DNA from: Virgibacillus sp. 7505
GTDB lineage: Bacteria > Bacillota > Bacilli > Bacillales > Amphibacillaceae
Assembly (NCBI RefSeq): GCF_002272135.1
Contig: NZ_NPBF01000011.1
Coordinates: forward strand, 1-64,000
Direction of reading: 5' to 3'
DNA length: 64,000 nucleotides
Part shown: positions 1 to 11,449 of the stretch, piece after piece
Layout of the letters: every line of letters begins with the position of its first letter
Position numbering within the stretch: position 1 is the stretch's first letter
Notes under the pieces: model-generated
Seen by the model: only the letters and a program-made list of their open reading frames with translations
Databases searched by the model: none
Told to the model about the DNA's origin: nothing
Translations under genes and position numbers: made by a program

Positions 1-81
1 GACATGCAACCTGCACAGGCAGACGTTTCCATTGTTGGAAAATGTCTGTCTGGCGCGGGTTTTGTGTATTTACATAGATGA
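1..81 (+). CDS. possible 3' end of an upstream gene (partial)
   Basis: The first base opens a frame that stays open for 26 codons and stops at TGA (79-81). The tail ends GAGFVYLHR. It is too short to identify. An imperfect hairpin within it (about 21-50) has no good T-run. The frame could be fortuitous, so this is only a candidate C-terminus of the gene preceding accD. Confidence 0.3.
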   Translation, partial: DMQPAQADVSIVGKCLSGAGFVYLHR

Positions 82-155
82 ATTTAACGCGCACTCACAT
101 GGAAATGATGGTACAATAAATAGTTAGATGCGTTTGTTCAAAAGGAGGAATTACC

Positions 156-1013
156 TTGCTTAAAGATTTTTTTAGCAAGAAGAAACATGCTTCTAAGCCG
201 AGTGAAGAGGCGAAGCAGGATATTCCTGAAGGACTCATGCTCAAATGCTCGGATTGTGGAAAGATCTACTACCGGGAAGAGATGAGAAAGCAATTGAATG
301 TGTGTCCGAACTGCGGCCACCATCATCAATTGCCTTCTGACGAGCGAATTAACAACTTGTTCGACGAAGGTTCATTTATGGAATATGATACAGACTTAAA
401 AACAGGCAATCCGCTTGGATTCCCAAGCTATACGCAGAAGTTGGAGAAAGACCAGCTGAAGACAGGCTTAAAGGAAGCAGTCGTAACTGGTGAAGGTACG
501 ATAAACGGTTTCCGTACGGCCTTTGCTGTCATGGACTCTCGCTTCCGAATGGCAAGCATGGGTTCTGTCGCCGGGGAAAAGATTGCTCGTGCAATTGAAA
601 ATGCACGTAAAGCGAACATTCCGTTCATCATTTTCACAGCATCTGGCGGCGCCAGAATGCAGGAGGGCGCTTTAAGCCTTATGCAGATGGCCAAGACATC
701 TGCTGCTGTCCAGCGTTTCCGTGATGCTGGCGGACTGATGATTTCTGTCATGACGAATCCTACATATGGAGGAGTTTCTGCAAGTTTTGCATCGCTCGGG
801 GATTATAACTTTGCCGAGCCAGGAGCACTAATCGGCTTTGCAGGAAGACGCGTTGTAGAAGAAACAATTCGTGAAAAGCTTCCAGAGGACTTCCAGACCG
901 CGGAATTCCTATTGGCACATGGGCAGCTGGACGATGTTATCAATCGCCATGATATGAAAAAATACCTGACCACGATCCTCGATATTCATCAAGCAGGAGG
1001 AAACGTATCATGA
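156..1013 (+). CDS. accD: acetyl-CoA carboxylase carboxyltransferase subunit beta
   Basis: AccD with AccA transfers the carboxyl group from biotin-carboxyl carrier protein to acetyl-CoA, giving malonyl-CoA, the first committed step of fatty acid synthesis in the cytoplasm. The 285-residue protein has the N-terminal zinc ribbon (C31, C34, C50, C53, pattern CX2C-15-CX2C) and the crotonase-type core with SGGARMQEG near residue 165. The start is TTG, preceded by AAAGGAGG at about 140-147, and no ATG gives a better fit. Its stop overlaps the accA start by four bases (ATGA), which indicates translational coupling of the two carboxyltransferase subunits. Confidence 0.97.
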   Translation: MLKDFFSKKKHASKPSEEAKQDIPEGLMLKCSDCGKIYYREEMRKQLNVCPNCGHHHQLPSDERINNLFDEGSFMEYDTDLKTGNPLGFPSYTQKLEKDQLKTGLKEAVVTGEGTINGFRTAFAVMDSRFRMASMGSVAGEKIARAIENARKANIPFIIFTASGGARMQEGALSLMQMAKTSAAVQRFRDAGGLMISVMTNPTYGGVSASFASLGDYNFAEPGALIGFAGRRVVEETIREKLPEDFQTAEFLLAHGQLDDVINRHDMKKYLTTILDIHQAGGNVS

Positions 1014-1963
1014 AACAAGTATTGGAATTCGAGAAGCCAGTCATCGCTCTGCGTGAAAAGATTGCAGAGCTGAAGACATTCACGAAGGAGAGCGACCTGG
1101 ATTTAACGGAAGAAATCGTTAAGCTGGAGACGCGGCTTGAAAAGCTGGAAAATGATATTTATACGAACCTGAAGCCTTGGGATCGTGTGCAAATGGCGCG
1201 ACATGCTGAGCGTCCGACGACTCTTGATTATGTGGAGCAGCTTTTCACTGATTTCCTGGAGTTCCATGGAGATCGTTACTATGGGGATGATGCTGCAATA
1301 GTTGCAGGTATCGCCAAGTACAAAGGCCGCCCAGTAACCATTGTAGGACATCAGCGGGGTAAAACGACGAAAGAAAACATTCGCCGTAATTTCGGAATGC
1401 CGCATCCGGAAGGTTTCCGGAAAGCAGCCCGTCATATGCAGCAGGCTGCTAAATTTGGCCGTCCGATCATTTGCTTCATCGATACAAAGGGTGCATTCCC
1501 GGGTCGAGCAGCAGAAGAACGCGGACAAAGTGAAGCAATTGCCCGTAACCTTATGGAAATGTCCGGCTTTGAAGTACCGATCATATGCATCGTTATCGGA
1601 GAAGGCGGCAGCGGCGGCGCATTGGCTCTTGGTGTCGGTGATCGTTTGCTTATGCTGGAGAATTCCACGTTCTCTGTTATTTCACCAGAAGGTGCAGCGT
1701 CCATCCTGTGGAAAGACGGCGGGAAAGCGAAGGAAGCAGCAGAAAAACTCAAGATTACAGCACCTGACTTGAAAGAACTCGGTGTTATCGATGATATTAT
1801 CCCGGAAATCCGCGGCGGTGCACATCGGGATCTCTCGGCGCAAGCAGAGCTTGTGGATCAGGCAATTGCCGAGCATCTTTCTCAATTGGAAAAATTGGAC
1901 AAGCAAGTATTACTGGAACAAAGATGGGAAAAATATAGTAATATTGGTTCGTTTGCTGAATAA
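1010..1963 (+). CDS. accA: acetyl-CoA carboxylase carboxyltransferase subunit alpha
   Basis: AccA is the partner of AccD in the alpha2-beta2 carboxyltransferase and helps bind carboxybiotin and acetyl-CoA. The 317-residue sequence has the N-terminal helical segment (residues 1-60) and the conserved core with [10 protein letters not shown] and [12 protein letters not shown]. It begins inside the accD stop (ATGA), with GGAGG 8-12 bases upstream in the accD coding sequence. No terminator is obvious after it, so some readthrough into pfkA is possible, although the 185-base gap suggests pfkA has its own promoter. The length is normal for Bacillaceae. Confidence 0.97.
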   Translation: MKQVLEFEKPVIALREKIAELKTFTKESDLDLTEEIVKLETRLEKLENDIYTNLKPWDRVQMARHAERPTTLDYVEQLFTDFLEFHGDRYYGDDAAIVAGIAKYKGRPVTIVGHQRGKTTKENIRRNFGMPHPEGFRKAARHMQQAAKFGRPIICFIDTKGAFPGRAAEERGQSEAIARNLMEMSGFEVPIICIVIGEGGSGGALALGVGDRLLMLENSTFSVISPEGAASILWKDGGKAKEAAEKLKITAPDLKELGVIDDIIPEIRGGAHRDLSAQAELVDQAIAEHLSQLEKLDKQVLLEQRWEKYSNIGSFAE

Positions 1964-2124
1964 GCACTCGTACAACTGACTTCATCTTCCGCTTCTGTAA
2001 ACGATTTACATAGGCTTTTTTGCGGAATTCTTTCTCTTACTTTTTTTAATAAGAAAATTATATGTTTTTATTTGATAATAAGCTGGATAAGGATTATCTT
2101 TGAGAGGGTATAAAAGTTCTATAA

Positions 2125-3108
<984 letters not shown>

Positions 3109-3141
3109 TAGATGTTGCACTACTGAAGGAGGATTCTCATA

Positions 3142-4902
3142 ATGAGAAAAACAAAAATCGTATGTACAATTGGACCAGCTTCTGAGTCCGTAGAAACACT
3201 AGTTCAGCTAATCGAAGAAGGCATGAATGTTGCACGCCTTAACTTCTCTCACGGAGATTTCGAGGAGCATGGCGCCCGTATCAAGAATATCCGCGAAGCA
3301 TCAAAACGCACTGGCAAAACAGTAGCTATCCTTTTGGATACAAAAGGACCTGAAATTCGTACTGGAGTTCTGCAAGGCGGCGAAGCGAACATCGAAAAAG
3401 GCGACGAAATCTTTGTCAGCATGACTGAGCTGGAAGGTACTAAAGAGAGATTCTCCGTAACGTATCCGGGCTTAATCAATGATGTTCATGTCGGCTCGAA
3501 GTTTCTATTGGATGACGGCTTGATCGAATTGGAAGTACTTGACATCGATAAAGCGAATAATGAAATCAAAACAAGAGCATTGAACTCCGGATTGCTTAAA
3601 AACAAAAAAGGTGTCAATGTGCCAGGTGTCAGCGTGAATCTTCCGGGTATTACAGACAAAGATGCAAGCGACATCCAGTTCGGTATCGAACAAGGCATTG
3701 ATTTCATCGCTGCTTCCTTCGTAAGACGCCCATCTGATGTATTGGAGATCCGCGAATTGCTTGAGAAGCATGAAGCTGGTCATATCCAAATCATCCCGAA
3801 AATCGAAAACCAGGAAGGCTTTGACAACCTGGATTCCATTTTGCAGGTGAGTGACGGCCTAATGGTTGCACGTGGTGACCTTGGCGTTGAAATCCCGGCA
3901 GAAGATGTACCATTGGCACAAAAAGAGATGATCAAGCAATGTAACATCGCTGGTAAACCAGTTATCACTGCAACACAGATGCTGGACAGCATGCAGCGCA
4001 ATCCGCGTCCGACACGTGCAGAAGCATCTGACGTTGCGAATGCGATTTTTGATGGCACAGATGCAATCATGCTTTCTGGTGAAACAGCTGCTGGTAACTA
4101 CCCTGTCGAGGCTGTTCGCACGATGAACAATATCGCTCGCAAAGCAGAGACTGCACTTGACCATAAAGCGATTCTCGATGATCGTTCCAAAGCAAGTGAT
4201 ATGACAATTACAGATGCAATCAGCCAATCTGTTGGCCATACTGCCATCAACTTGAGTGTCAGCGCAATCGTTACAGCTACTTCAAGCGGTTATACTGCTA
4301 AGATGATATCCAAATATCGTCCGAAAGCTCCTATCGTAGCAGTTACATTCGATGAAGCGACAAACCGCAGACTAGCCCTTGTATGGGGTGTACAAGCAGT
4401 TACAGGTGAACGTGTGGAATCCACGGATGATATGCTTGATCTTGCAGTGGATACAGGATTATCTACTGAATTGTTCAAGCGTGGAGACCGTATCATCATC
4501 GCTGCAGGTGTACCTGTGGGAGAAACTGGTACAACCAACTTGATGAAAGTACATGTTATCGGTGATATCCTGGCAAAAGGTCAAGGAATCGGAAAAGGCA
4601 GTGTCTACGGCAAAGCTATCGTTGCAAAGGATGCAGAAGAAGCGCAGCGTCTTCTTCAGCCAGGAGATATTCTCGTAACGTACGGAACAGATAAAGACAT
4701 GATGCCGGCCATTGAGAAAGCTGGCGGTCTTATTGTAGAAGAAGGCGGTTTGACATCCCACGCAGCGGTTGTCGGCTTGAGCCTAGGTATCCCGGTTGTT
4801 GTTGGTGTAGCGGAAGCAACAACAAAAATCTCCAATGGCGCACTTGTAACAGTTGACGCAGCCAAAGGTGATATTTACGACGGTCATGCAAGTGTTCTTT
4901 AA
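3142..4902 (+). CDS. pyk: pyruvate kinase with C-terminal PEP-utilising-type domain
   Basis: Pyruvate kinase converts phosphoenolpyruvate and ADP to pyruvate and ATP. The catalytic barrel occupies roughly residues 1-325 ([20 protein letters not shown] and ATQMLDSM), followed by the regulatory C-domain to about 470. As is typical of Bacillus enzymes, an extra domain of about 110 residues resembles the mobile domain of PEP-utilising enzymes and contains [11 protein letters not shown]. The total of 586 residues matches this bacillar form. AGGAGG lies at about 3127-3132. A strong terminator follows directly, ending the pfkA-pyk unit. Confidence 0.97.
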   Translation: MRKTKIVCTIGPASESVETLVQLIEEGMNVARLNFSHGDFEEHGARIKNIREASKRTGKTVAILLDTKGPEIRTGVLQGGEANIEKGDEIFVSMTELEGTKERFSVTYPGLINDVHVGSKFLLDDGLIELEVLDIDKANNEIKTRALNSGLLKNKKGVNVPGVSVNLPGITDKDASDIQFGIEQGIDFIAASFVRRPSDVLEIRELLEKHEAGHIQIIPKIENQEGFDNLDSILQVSDGLMVARGDLGVEIPAEDVPLAQKEMIKQCNIAGKPVITATQMLDSMQRNPRPTRAEASDVANAIFDGTDAIMLSGETAAGNYPVEAVRTMNNIARKAETALDHKAILDDRSKASDMTITDAISQSVGHTAINLSVSAIVTATSSGYTAKMISKYRPKAPIVAVTFDEATNRRLALVWGVQAVTGERVESTDDMLDLAVDTGLSTELFKRGDRIIIAAGVPVGETGTTNLMKVHVIGDILAKGQGIGKGSVYGKAIVAKDAEEAQRLLQPGDILVTYGTDKDMMPAIEKAGGLIVEEGGLTSHAAVVGLSLGIPVVVGVAEATTKISNGALVTVDAAKGDIYDGHASVL

Positions 4903-4917
4903 GATATAAGTGAGACT

Positions 4918-4948
4918 AGGAGAGGGGATGAGACCCTCTCCTTTTTTC
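4918..4948 (+). terminator. intrinsic terminator after pyk
   Basis: The stem GGAGAGGG/CCCTCTCC with a seven-base loop is followed by six T residues. It ends the pfkA-pyk transcript. Confidence 0.9.
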
Positions 4949-5002
4949 ATTCTAAAAGGCTGTGGTACACTTGAATCATTCTAAGTTAATGGAGCGTTGT
5001 CT

Positions 5003-5395
5003 ATGAAAAAAGCGTTACTTTTCCTTTTCATCTTGTTCCCGGCCATTGAAATAACATTTTTCATCTGGGCAGGTATGGAAATGGGTTTTCTATGGCTTTT
5101 CCTTCTCATTGTCGCAACAGGTCTGCTTGGAGTAGCTTTGGCACGCCGCGAAGGAATCCAAACATATAGGAGGGCAAGGGAGCAAATGCAAAATGGCCAG
5201 CCGCCGACAGATGAGGTTCTAAACGGTATTTGCATTCTGATTGGTGGATTCCTTTTACTGCTTCCCGGCTTTTTCAGTGATTTTATAGGTATTTTATTTT
5301 TATTGCCGTTTACCCGAAAAAGACTTCGGTACTGGGTGCAGGCGCTGCTCATGCGACTTATAGCGAAAAATACGATTCGTGTTTATCGCCGTTAA
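5003..5395 (+). CDS. fxsA: FxsA family membrane protein
   Basis: This is a small integral membrane protein of the FxsA family (130 residues). E. coli FxsA is known for relieving exclusion of phage T7 by the F plasmid; its ordinary role is unclear. Membrane segments are visible at about residues 3-22, 25-43 and 75-100, and the conserved RREG segment sits after the second. I prefer ATG 5003 over the in-frame TTG 4997 because GGAG (4991-4994) lies eight bases before it. The gene is convergent with ytvI, with the two stop codons only two bases apart. Confidence 0.88.
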   Translation: MKKALLFLFILFPAIEITFFIWAGMEMGFLWLFLLIVATGLLGVALARREGIQTYRRAREQMQNGQPPTDEVLNGICILIGGFLLLLPGFFSDFIGILFLLPFTRKRLRYWVQALLMRLIAKNTIRVYRR

Positions 5396-5397
5396 GT

Positions 5398-6510
5398 CTA
5401 GTTGCCAGATTTTATATATTGCCAAAGGACACGCAGAACACCAGTATGATAAAGCGTATGGAGGATGACTAACAGTACCGGGCCGGCAAGCAGGCCGATA
5501 AAGCCTAACAGCTGGAATCCGGCAAAGACAGCAATCAATGTAGCGAGTGGATTGAGCCCGATCTGGACCGATAATAGATTGGGTTCCATCAGCTGCCGCT
5601 GCAGCACAATTACAAGATAAAGCACAGCCAGTCCGATCGTTAAAGAGAAATTGCCACTCAAAAAGCTGTACAGAATCCAAGGAACGAAGACAATTCCTGT
5701 TCCAAGATAAGGCACAATATCAACCAGTGAAATGAAAAAAGCCGTAGCAATCGGATGCTCAATGCGAAGTACAGCGAAACCGATACACATGATCACGAAT
5801 GTTAAACTCAAGAGCAAAGCCTGTGCTTTCAGGAATCCGAAGCATGCTTTTTTAAGTCCTTTGCCTACTTGTTTGGCGGAAGAGAGCAATAGTGAAGGTA
5901 GAAATCTATTTAAAAATGCAGAGATTTTTTCCCAGTCCTTACAGATGAAAAAAGTGCCTAGCAAGGCAAAAATACAAACACTTATATAGAGAGGTGCCTT
6001 GCCGAGCAACATAGGAACAGCCTCCAGTCCAACCTGAATGCCTTCCCCAAGTGTAGCAGACAGATGCTGAATGACTGCTTGCAGATTCTCATCAAGTGCC
6101 TTTTGCTGATCAGGATTCAATTCCTGTTGAAAAGACATCAATCGCTCATAATATGGCACAATATAAAGCTCCGCCAGTTTTTGTACATAACCTATAAAAT
6201 CAGTGAAATGCACGGGTACAGTCTTAGCCAGATAAGCTGCACCTTGGGCAATTTCATTTACTGCCAATGCAAGGCCAGCAAGGCAGAAACCTAAAAATAT
6301 CAATAGAATAAGTGCAACTGCCGCTGTCCTGTTCAAGGCTGTCTTCCGTTCGATCAGACGTACTGCTGGGTTCATCAGAATAGCAAGGATGACGGAAATG
6401 ATAAATGGATATACATAAGGAGCGGCCAGCAGAATGAGAGCAATACTGCCCGCTATCGATCCGAGGACGATACATAATCGCAGCAACTGGTGAAGTGTTG
6501 TCATTTGCAT
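5398..6510 (-). CDS. ytvI: sporulation-associated AI-2E family membrane protein YtvI
   Basis: This polytopic membrane protein of the AI-2E transporter/PerM family corresponds to B. subtilis YtvI, which is annotated as a sporulation membrane protein. From the ATG at 6510 it has 370 residues and about eight hydrophobic segments, with a soluble helical stretch near residues 90-170. The longer frame reaching 6612 has no ribosome site and would run across the start of the divergent gene; AAAGG at 6521-6525 supports 6510. It is divergent from ytwI with a gap of only 49 bases, so both promoters must overlap. Its exact substrate is not known. Confidence 0.9.
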   Translation of the reverse strand: MQMTTLHQLLRLCIVLGSIAGSIALILLAAPYVYPFIISVILAILMNPAVRLIERKTALNRTAAVALILLIFLGFCLAGLALAVNEIAQGAAYLAKTVPVHFTDFIGYVQKLAELYIVPYYERLMSFQQELNPDQQKALDENLQAVIQHLSATLGEGIQVGLEAVPMLLGKAPLYISVCIFALLGTFFICKDWEKISAFLNRFLPSLLLSSAKQVGKGLKKACFGFLKAQALLLSLTFVIMCIGFAVLRIEHPIATAFFISLVDIVPYLGTGIVFVPWILYSFLSGNFSLTIGLAVLYLVIVLQRQLMEPNLLSVQIGLNPLATLIAVFAGFQLLGFIGLLAGPVLLVILHTLYHTGVLRVLWQYIKSGN

Positions 6511-6559
6511 GAGCTCACATCCTTTCATTTTCGAGTGAAATAAGTTTGGAGGAAAAATT

Positions 6560-7024
6560 TTGTTAAACACATCATCATTATTTTTAGTAATCATTCTTAT
6601 ATTAGGAATCATCGGAAAAAATCAATCGATCACGATTGCCGCATATGTCCTGCTCGGCATTAAGGTACTGCAGCTGGATGACAAGGTGTTCCCATTTTTA
6701 GCTTCCAAAGGGTTAAGTATCGGAATCACCGTCCTTACAATTGCAGTACTTGTCCCAATTGCAAGCGGAGAAATTGGGTTCAAAGATTTATATGCAAGTG
6801 TGAAATCATATTATGCCTGGGTAGCATTGGCAGCTGGGATTCTTGTTGCGGTTTTAGGTAAATACGGCGTCAACCTCATGTCTTCAGATCCGCAGGTGAC
6901 AGTGGCGCTTGTAATCGGCACAATCCTTGCTGTTGTGCTATTAAACGGTGTCGCGGTAGGTCCGCTGATAGGTGCGGGAATCGCTTATATGGTATTTCAG
7001 ATTGTCGGACTATTTACTAAATAA
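6560..7024 (+). CDS. ytwI: DUF441 family membrane protein
   Basis: This is a 154-residue hydrophobic protein of the UPF0756/DUF441 family, called YtwI in B. subtilis, where it also precedes citZ. Four or five membrane helices are visible (about 4-22, 50-70, 80-100, 110-150). The start is TTG with GGAGGA at 6547-6552. No biochemical function is established for the family. A gap of 173 bases with its own promoter separates it from citZ, so the genes are neighbours rather than necessarily one operon. Confidence 0.88.
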   Translation: MLNTSSLFLVIILILGIIGKNQSITIAAYVLLGIKVLQLDDKVFPFLASKGLSIGITVLTIAVLVPIASGEIGFKDLYASVKSYYAWVALAAGILVAVLGKYGVNLMSSDPQVTVALVIGTILAVVLLNGVAVGPLIGAGIAYMVFQIVGLFTK

Positions 7025-7066
7025 CGAAAAATTGATATTATTCCAATAATAAAGAAAACAAAAAAA

Positions 7067-7110
7067 TTAAAACGTTTTCATTTCACAAATAGTTATATTA
7101 TGTTTATAAT
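7067..7110 (+). promoter_or_regulatory. citZ promoter with candidate catabolite (cre) site
   Basis: TTCACA (7082-7087), a 17-base spacer and TATAAT (7105-7110) form a sigma-A promoter. Directly upstream, 7067-7080 reads TGAAAACGTTTTAA on the minus strand, close to the catabolite-responsive element pattern bound by CcpA. An additional AT-rich dyad ATTATTCCAATAAT (about 7037-7050) could be a CcpC-type site. In B. subtilis citZ is known to be repressed by CcpA and CcpC; that the same holds here is inference. Confidence 0.6.
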
Positions 7111-7197
7111 GAAAGTGCTTCACTCAAATATCTAGCAACTTGAAGTTTTTATTACACATGTTATGGATTTGACTTTTACTAAAGGGGAGAGATTAAC

Positions 7198-8316
7198 ATG
7201 GCAGTAGTTAAGGGGCTTGAAGGTGTTGTAGCGGCAGAATCAAAGATCAGCTCGATTATCGACGATCAACTGACTTATGCTGGCTATAGCATCGATGATC
7301 TTGCTAGTAATTCCAGTTTCGAGGAAGTAATTTATTTATTATGGCATGATGAGCTGCCGACTGAGGAGCAGCTTGCACAGCTAAAAGGGGAATTGGCTGC
7401 GCAAGCTAAGCTTCCAGAACCGGTTATCGATCACTTGAAATCCTGTGATTTGAAAGCGGTTCATCCAATGGCTGCACTTCGCACTGCTGTTTCGCTGCTT
7501 GGTTTGTACGATGAGGATGCAGAAGTGAATACACCAGAAGCGAACGCTAAGAAGGCAATCCGTCTTCAGGCACAGATTGCAACACTAGTTGCTACTTTTT
7601 CCCGTATCCGTTCCGGTCAGGAACCAGTAACACCGCGGGAAGATTTTAGCTATGCTGCGAATTTCCTGTATATGTTCAACGAGAAAGAACCAAGTGCCAT
7701 TGAGATTGAAGCGATGAATAAGGCACTTGTGCTTCACGCTGACCATGAATTGAATGCATCTACATTTACTGCACGTGTCTGTGTCGGTACATTGTCTGAT
7801 ATGTATTCAGGTCTTACAGCCGCAATTGGTGCATTGAAAGGCCCGCTTCATGGAGGAGCAAACGAGGCAGTTATGGAGATGTTGTTCGACATTGGTGAAA
7901 TTGACAACGTAGAACCGTATCTTGAAAAGAAATTTGCAAACAAAGAAAAGATCATGGGTATGGGGCACCGTGTCTATAAATCTGGTGATCCGCGTGCAAA
8001 ATTCCTGAAAGAAATGTCCCGTGAACTGACAGAGATATCCGGTCAGACAAAATGGTATGAAATGAGCGTAAAAGTAGAAGACATCGTCAAGCGGGAGAAA
8101 AACCTTCCGGCAAACGTTGATTTCTATTCTGCTACATGCTATTACAGCTTGGGAATCGATCATGATCTTTATACACCGATCTTTACAGTGAGCCGTTTCT
8201 CAGGATGGATCGCACATATCCTCGAACAGTATGCAGACAACCGTCTGATCCGTCCGCGTGCAGAATATGTCGGGGAAACACATCGTACGTATACACCATT
8301 AGAAGAAAGAGTCTAA
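7198..8316 (+). CDS. citZ: citrate synthase
   Basis: This enzyme condenses oxaloacetate and acetyl-CoA to citrate, the entry step of the TCA cycle. The 372-residue protein is the short Gram-positive type. The catalytic triad is visible as H218 (in LHGGANE), H257 (in MGMGHRVYK) and D308 (in NVDFYS). AAGGGGAG precedes the ATG. It is the first gene of the citZ-icd-mdh cluster that supplies three consecutive or linked TCA steps, and the operon ends at the terminator after mdh. Confidence 0.97.
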   Translation: MAVVKGLEGVVAAESKISSIIDDQLTYAGYSIDDLASNSSFEEVIYLLWHDELPTEEQLAQLKGELAAQAKLPEPVIDHLKSCDLKAVHPMAALRTAVSLLGLYDEDAEVNTPEANAKKAIRLQAQIATLVATFSRIRSGQEPVTPREDFSYAANFLYMFNEKEPSAIEIEAMNKALVLHADHELNASTFTARVCVGTLSDMYSGLTAAIGALKGPLHGGANEAVMEMLFDIGEIDNVEPYLEKKFANKEKIMGMGHRVYKSGDPRAKFLKEMSRELTEISGQTKWYEMSVKVEDIVKREKNLPANVDFYSATCYYSLGIDHDLYTPIFTVSRFSGWIAHILEQYADNRLIRPRAEYVGETHRTYTPLEERV

Positions 8317-8389
8317 TATTTTTACAACCATAGAGGAAAATATTTGCTAAACTGATAGAGTATCAGATTTTATTTAGGAGGAATCGAAC

Positions 8390-9661
8390 ATGGCTGAAGC
8401 AAACAAAATCACAGTAACAAACGGAGCGCTGCAAGTACCGGACCGTCCGGTCATCCCTTTCATCGAAGGAGATGGAACAGGTCCTGATATTTGGGCTGCC
8501 GCAAGCCGTGTACTCGAGGCTGCTGTAGATAAGGCTTACAAAGGCGAGAAGTCCATTGAGTGGAAAGAAGTTTACGCAGGTCAGAAAGCATTCGATAAGA
8601 CAGGCGAATGGCTCCCGGAAGAAACACTTGATGTAATCCGCGAATATAAGATTGCCATCAAGGGTCCATTGACAACGCCGGTTGGCGGCGGTATCCGTTC
8701 ATTGAACGTAGCGCTAAGACAAGAGCTTGATTTGTTTACTTGCTTGCGTCCGGTCCGCTACTTCAATGGTGTTCCTTCACCAGTGAAGAAGCCTGAGGAT
8801 ACGGATATGGTCATTTTCCGCGAGAATACGGAAGATATCTATGCTGGTATCGAATGGCAGAAGGGCTCACCGGAAGTGAAAAAAGTCATCGATTTCCTTG
8901 AGAATGAAATGGGAGTACATAATATTCGCTTCCCGGAAACATCTGGTATCGGCATTAAGCCTGTATCGGAAGAAGGAACACAGCGACTGGTGCGCGCAGC
9001 AATTGACTACGCAATCCAAGAAAACAGAAAAAGTGTGACACTGGTTCATAAAGGCAACATCATGAAATTCACCGAAGGCGCCTTCAAGAACTGGGGCTAT
9101 GAACTTGCTGAAGCTGAATACGGCGACAAAGTATTCACATGGCAGCAGTATGATAAGATTGCCGAAGACCAAGGCCGTGAAGCTGCCGACAAAGCACAGC
9201 AGGAAGCGGAAGCAGCTGGTAAGATTGTTATTAAAGATGCGATTGCAGATATCTTCCTTCAGCAGATCCTGACTCGCCCTGCGGAATTTGATGTAGTAGC
9301 GACGATGAACCTGAATGGAGATTACATTTCTGATGCTCTTGCTGCACAAGTTGGCGGTATCGGTATCGCTCCAGGAGCGAATATCAACTACGAAACAGGT
9401 CACGCCATCTTTGAAGCGACTCATGGTACAGCGCCGAAGTACGCTGGCCTGGATAAAGTGAACCCATCTTCTGTTATCCTTTCCGGAGTGCTATTGCTTG
9501 AGCACCTTGGCTGGAGAGAAGCAGCTGATTTGATCACAAAAGCTATGGACAAGACGATTGCTTCCAAAGTTGTCACATACGATTTCGCACGCTTGATGGA
9601 CGGGGCAACAGAAGTGAAGACGTCTGAGTTCGGTGATGAATTGATCAAAAATATGGACTAA
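8390..9661 (+). CDS. icd: isocitrate dehydrogenase (NADP+)
   Basis: Icd oxidatively decarboxylates isocitrate to 2-oxoglutarate. The 423-residue length matches B. subtilis Icd. The substrate-binding serine in [12 protein letters not shown] falls at residue 104, the residue that is phosphorylated in E. coli-type enzymes. GDGTGPDIW and the C-terminal HGTAPKYAG (cofactor-site His followed by Lys and Tyr) indicate NADP specificity. AGGAGG lies seven bases before ATG. It is placed between citZ and mdh, with 73 and 21 base gaps, as one operon. Confidence 0.97.
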   Translation: MAEANKITVTNGALQVPDRPVIPFIEGDGTGPDIWAAASRVLEAAVDKAYKGEKSIEWKEVYAGQKAFDKTGEWLPEETLDVIREYKIAIKGPLTTPVGGGIRSLNVALRQELDLFTCLRPVRYFNGVPSPVKKPEDTDMVIFRENTEDIYAGIEWQKGSPEVKKVIDFLENEMGVHNIRFPETSGIGIKPVSEEGTQRLVRAAIDYAIQENRKSVTLVHKGNIMKFTEGAFKNWGYELAEAEYGDKVFTWQQYDKIAEDQGREAADKAQQEAEAAGKIVIKDAIADIFLQQILTRPAEFDVVATMNLNGDYISDALAAQVGGIGIAPGANINYETGHAIFEATHGTAPKYAGLDKVNPSSVILSGVLLLEHLGWREAADLITKAMDKTIASKVVTYDFARLMDGATEVKTSEFGDELIKNMD

Positions 9662-9682
9662 TGTGTCGAAGGAGGAAACATC

Positions 9683-10621
9683 ATGGCAATCAAACGCAGA
9701 AAAGTATCCGTAATCGGTAGTGGTTTTACAGGAGCTACAACAGCTTTCCTGATTGCACAAAAAGAGCTTGCGGATGTCGTACTAGTCGACATTCCGGACA
9801 TGGAGGATCCAACCAAGGGTAAAGCCTTGGATATGCTGGAGGCATCTCCGGTGCAGGGCTTTGATGCACATGTGAAAGGCACTTCAGACTATGCTGACAC
9901 GAAGGATTCCGATGTGGTTGTCATCACTGCGGGTATCGCTCGTAAGCCTGGAATGAGCCGCGATGATCTTGTGAACACAAACAGCAAGATCATGAAATCT
10001 GTTACTGAACAAGTTGTGAAGTATTCTCCGGACAGCATCATTGTCGTATTGACCAACCCGGTTGATGCAATGACATACACAGTATACAAAACATCCGGTT
10101 TCCCTCGTAATCGTGTAATCGGACAGTCTGGTGTCCTTGATACAGCTCGTTTCCGTACATTTGTAGCAGAAGAGCTTAACCTTTCCATCAAGGATATCAC
10201 TGGCTTTGTTCTTGGCGGACATGGAGACGATATGGTTCCGCTTATCCGTTATTCCTATGCTGGCGGAATTCCGCTTGAGACATTGATTCCGGAAGATCGC
10301 CTCAATGCAATTGTGGAACGTACACGAAAAGGCGGCGGTGAAATCGTCAATTTGCTTGGTAACGGCAGTGCGTATTACGCACCGGCGGCATCCCTGCTCG
10401 TGATGGTAGAAGCTATCCTGAAAGATCAGCGTCGTGTTATTCCTTCCATTGCTTATCTGGAAGGTGAATATGGCTACAACGATCTATTCCTTGGCGTTCC
10501 GACAATCATCGGCGGCAATGGCTTGGAGGACATCATTCAGCTGGAGCTGACAGATGACGAAAAATCACAGCTTGATAAATCCGTTGAATCTGTACGTAAA
10601 GTCATGACTGTGCTGCAATAA
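9683..10621 (+). CDS. mdh: malate dehydrogenase
   Basis: Mdh oxidises malate to oxaloacetate with NAD+, regenerating the citrate synthase substrate. The 312-residue protein is the lactate-dehydrogenase-like type. It has the nucleotide-binding GSGFTGATT loop near the N-terminus, the arginine-bearing substrate loop [10 protein letters not shown] and the catalytic His180 in [15 protein letters not shown] lies just upstream (9671-9675). A terminator follows at once, so mdh is the last gene of the citZ operon. Confidence 0.97.
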   Translation: MAIKRRKVSVIGSGFTGATTAFLIAQKELADVVLVDIPDMEDPTKGKALDMLEASPVQGFDAHVKGTSDYADTKDSDVVVITAGIARKPGMSRDDLVNTNSKIMKSVTEQVVKYSPDSIIVVLTNPVDAMTYTVYKTSGFPRNRVIGQSGVLDTARFRTFVAEELNLSIKDITGFVLGGHGDDMVPLIRYSYAGGIPLETLIPEDRLNAIVERTRKGGGEIVNLLGNGSAYYAPAASLLVMVEAILKDQRRVIPSIAYLEGEYGYNDLFLGVPTIIGGNGLEDIIQLELTDDEKSQLDKSVESVRKVMTVLQ

Positions 10622-10625
10622 ATTT

Positions 10626-10662
10626 AGAAAACCTATCCTATTTTTAGGATAGGTTTTCTTAT
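10626..10662. terminator. terminator after mdh
   Basis: A perfect 15-bp inverted repeat (AGAAAACCTATCCTA and its complement, four-base loop) ends in a T-rich stretch. It separates the citZ operon from phoPR. Confidence 0.85.
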
Positions 10663-10663
10663 A

Positions 10664-10729
10664 TTTACAAACTCTTAACAGAGAAAGCGAATTGGCATGG
10701 TTCACTTTACAGTTGGAAAACGGTATGAT
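10664..10729 (+). promoter_or_regulatory. phoPR promoter with Pho-box-like repeats
   Basis: TTCACT (10701-10706), 17 bases and TATGAT (10724-10729) form a plausible sigma-A promoter. TTTACA (10664-10669) and TTAACA (10675-10680) lie 11 bases apart, as do PhoP-binding TT(A/C/T)ACA repeats, and TTCACT/TTTACA at 10701-10711 add two imperfect copies. B. subtilis phoPR is autoregulated by PhoP; only two well-phased repeats are present here, so autoregulation is an inference. Confidence 0.45.
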
Positions 10730-10753
10730 GTTGCATAGAGGGGGCTAGTATCC

Positions 10754-11449
10754 ATGGCACAAAAAGTACTTATTGTTGATGATGAAGAATCCATCGTAAC
10801 TTTATTGCAATTCAATATAGAAAGAGCTGGGTTTGAAACGGAAACAGCCTTCGATGGCTTAACAGGACTGCAGAAGGCGCTGCAGAATACATATGATATG
10901 ATCGTGCTCGATCTGATGCTTCCGGAGCTGGATGGAACAGAAGTGTGCAAGCAGCTGAGGCAGAAGCAGATCGATACGCCGATTCTTATGCTGACTGCTC
11001 GGGATGAGGAGTTGGACAAGGTTCTCGGTCTTGAGCTAGGTGCGGATGATTATCTGACAAAGCCTTTCAGCCCGAAAGAGGTAGTTGCACGGATCAAAGC
11101 TATTTTACGACGCACGAATAAAAGTGATAATTATATGGAAAGCGGCGAAATCAAAATCGCAGGCTTGTCCATTTTCCCGGATCAATACGAAGCGTCCATA
11201 AATGGAGAATCCTTGAGCTTCACCCGCAAGGAATTTGAACTTTTACTCTATCTTTCAAAAAATAAGGGGCGTGTCATGTCACGAGATCAGCTGCTGAGCT
11301 CGGTCTGGAATTATGACTTCGTCGGAGATACGCGTATCGTGGATGTACATATCAGTCATTTGCGCGAAAAAATTGAACCTGATTCCAAACATCCTGTCTA
11401 TATCAAGACGATTCGCGGCTTGGGCTATAAGATGGAGGAGCCGCAATAA
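10754..11449 (+). CDS. phoP: phosphate response regulator PhoP
   Basis: This is an OmpR-type response regulator of the phosphate starvation system. The receiver domain spans residues 1-120 with phosphate acceptor D53 (VLDLMLPELDG), the acidic pocket at D9-D10 and the LTKPF lysine. The winged-helix DNA-binding domain occupies about 135-231 and ends RGLGYKMEEPQ. It overlaps phoR by one base (TAATG), so histidine kinase and regulator are translated together. Identification as PhoP rather than a WalR-type regulator rests on sequence style and on the conserved mdh-phoPR-polA order. Confidence 0.92.
   Translation: MAQKVLIVDDEESIVTLLQFNIERAGFETETAFDGLTGLQKALQNTYDMIVLDLMLPELDGTEVCKQLRQKQIDTPILMLTARDEELDKVLGLELGADDYLTKPFSPKEVVARIKAILRRTNKSDNYMESGEIKIAGLSIFPDQYEASINGESLSFTRKEFELLLYLSKNKGRVMSRDQLLSSVWNYDFVGDTRIVDVHISHLREKIEPDSKHPVYIKTIRGLGYKMEEPQ

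Noticed and set aside
8867-9424. 185-codon minus-strand frame inside icd
   Set aside because: Antisense shadow with Cys/Phe-rich composition; icd is certain.
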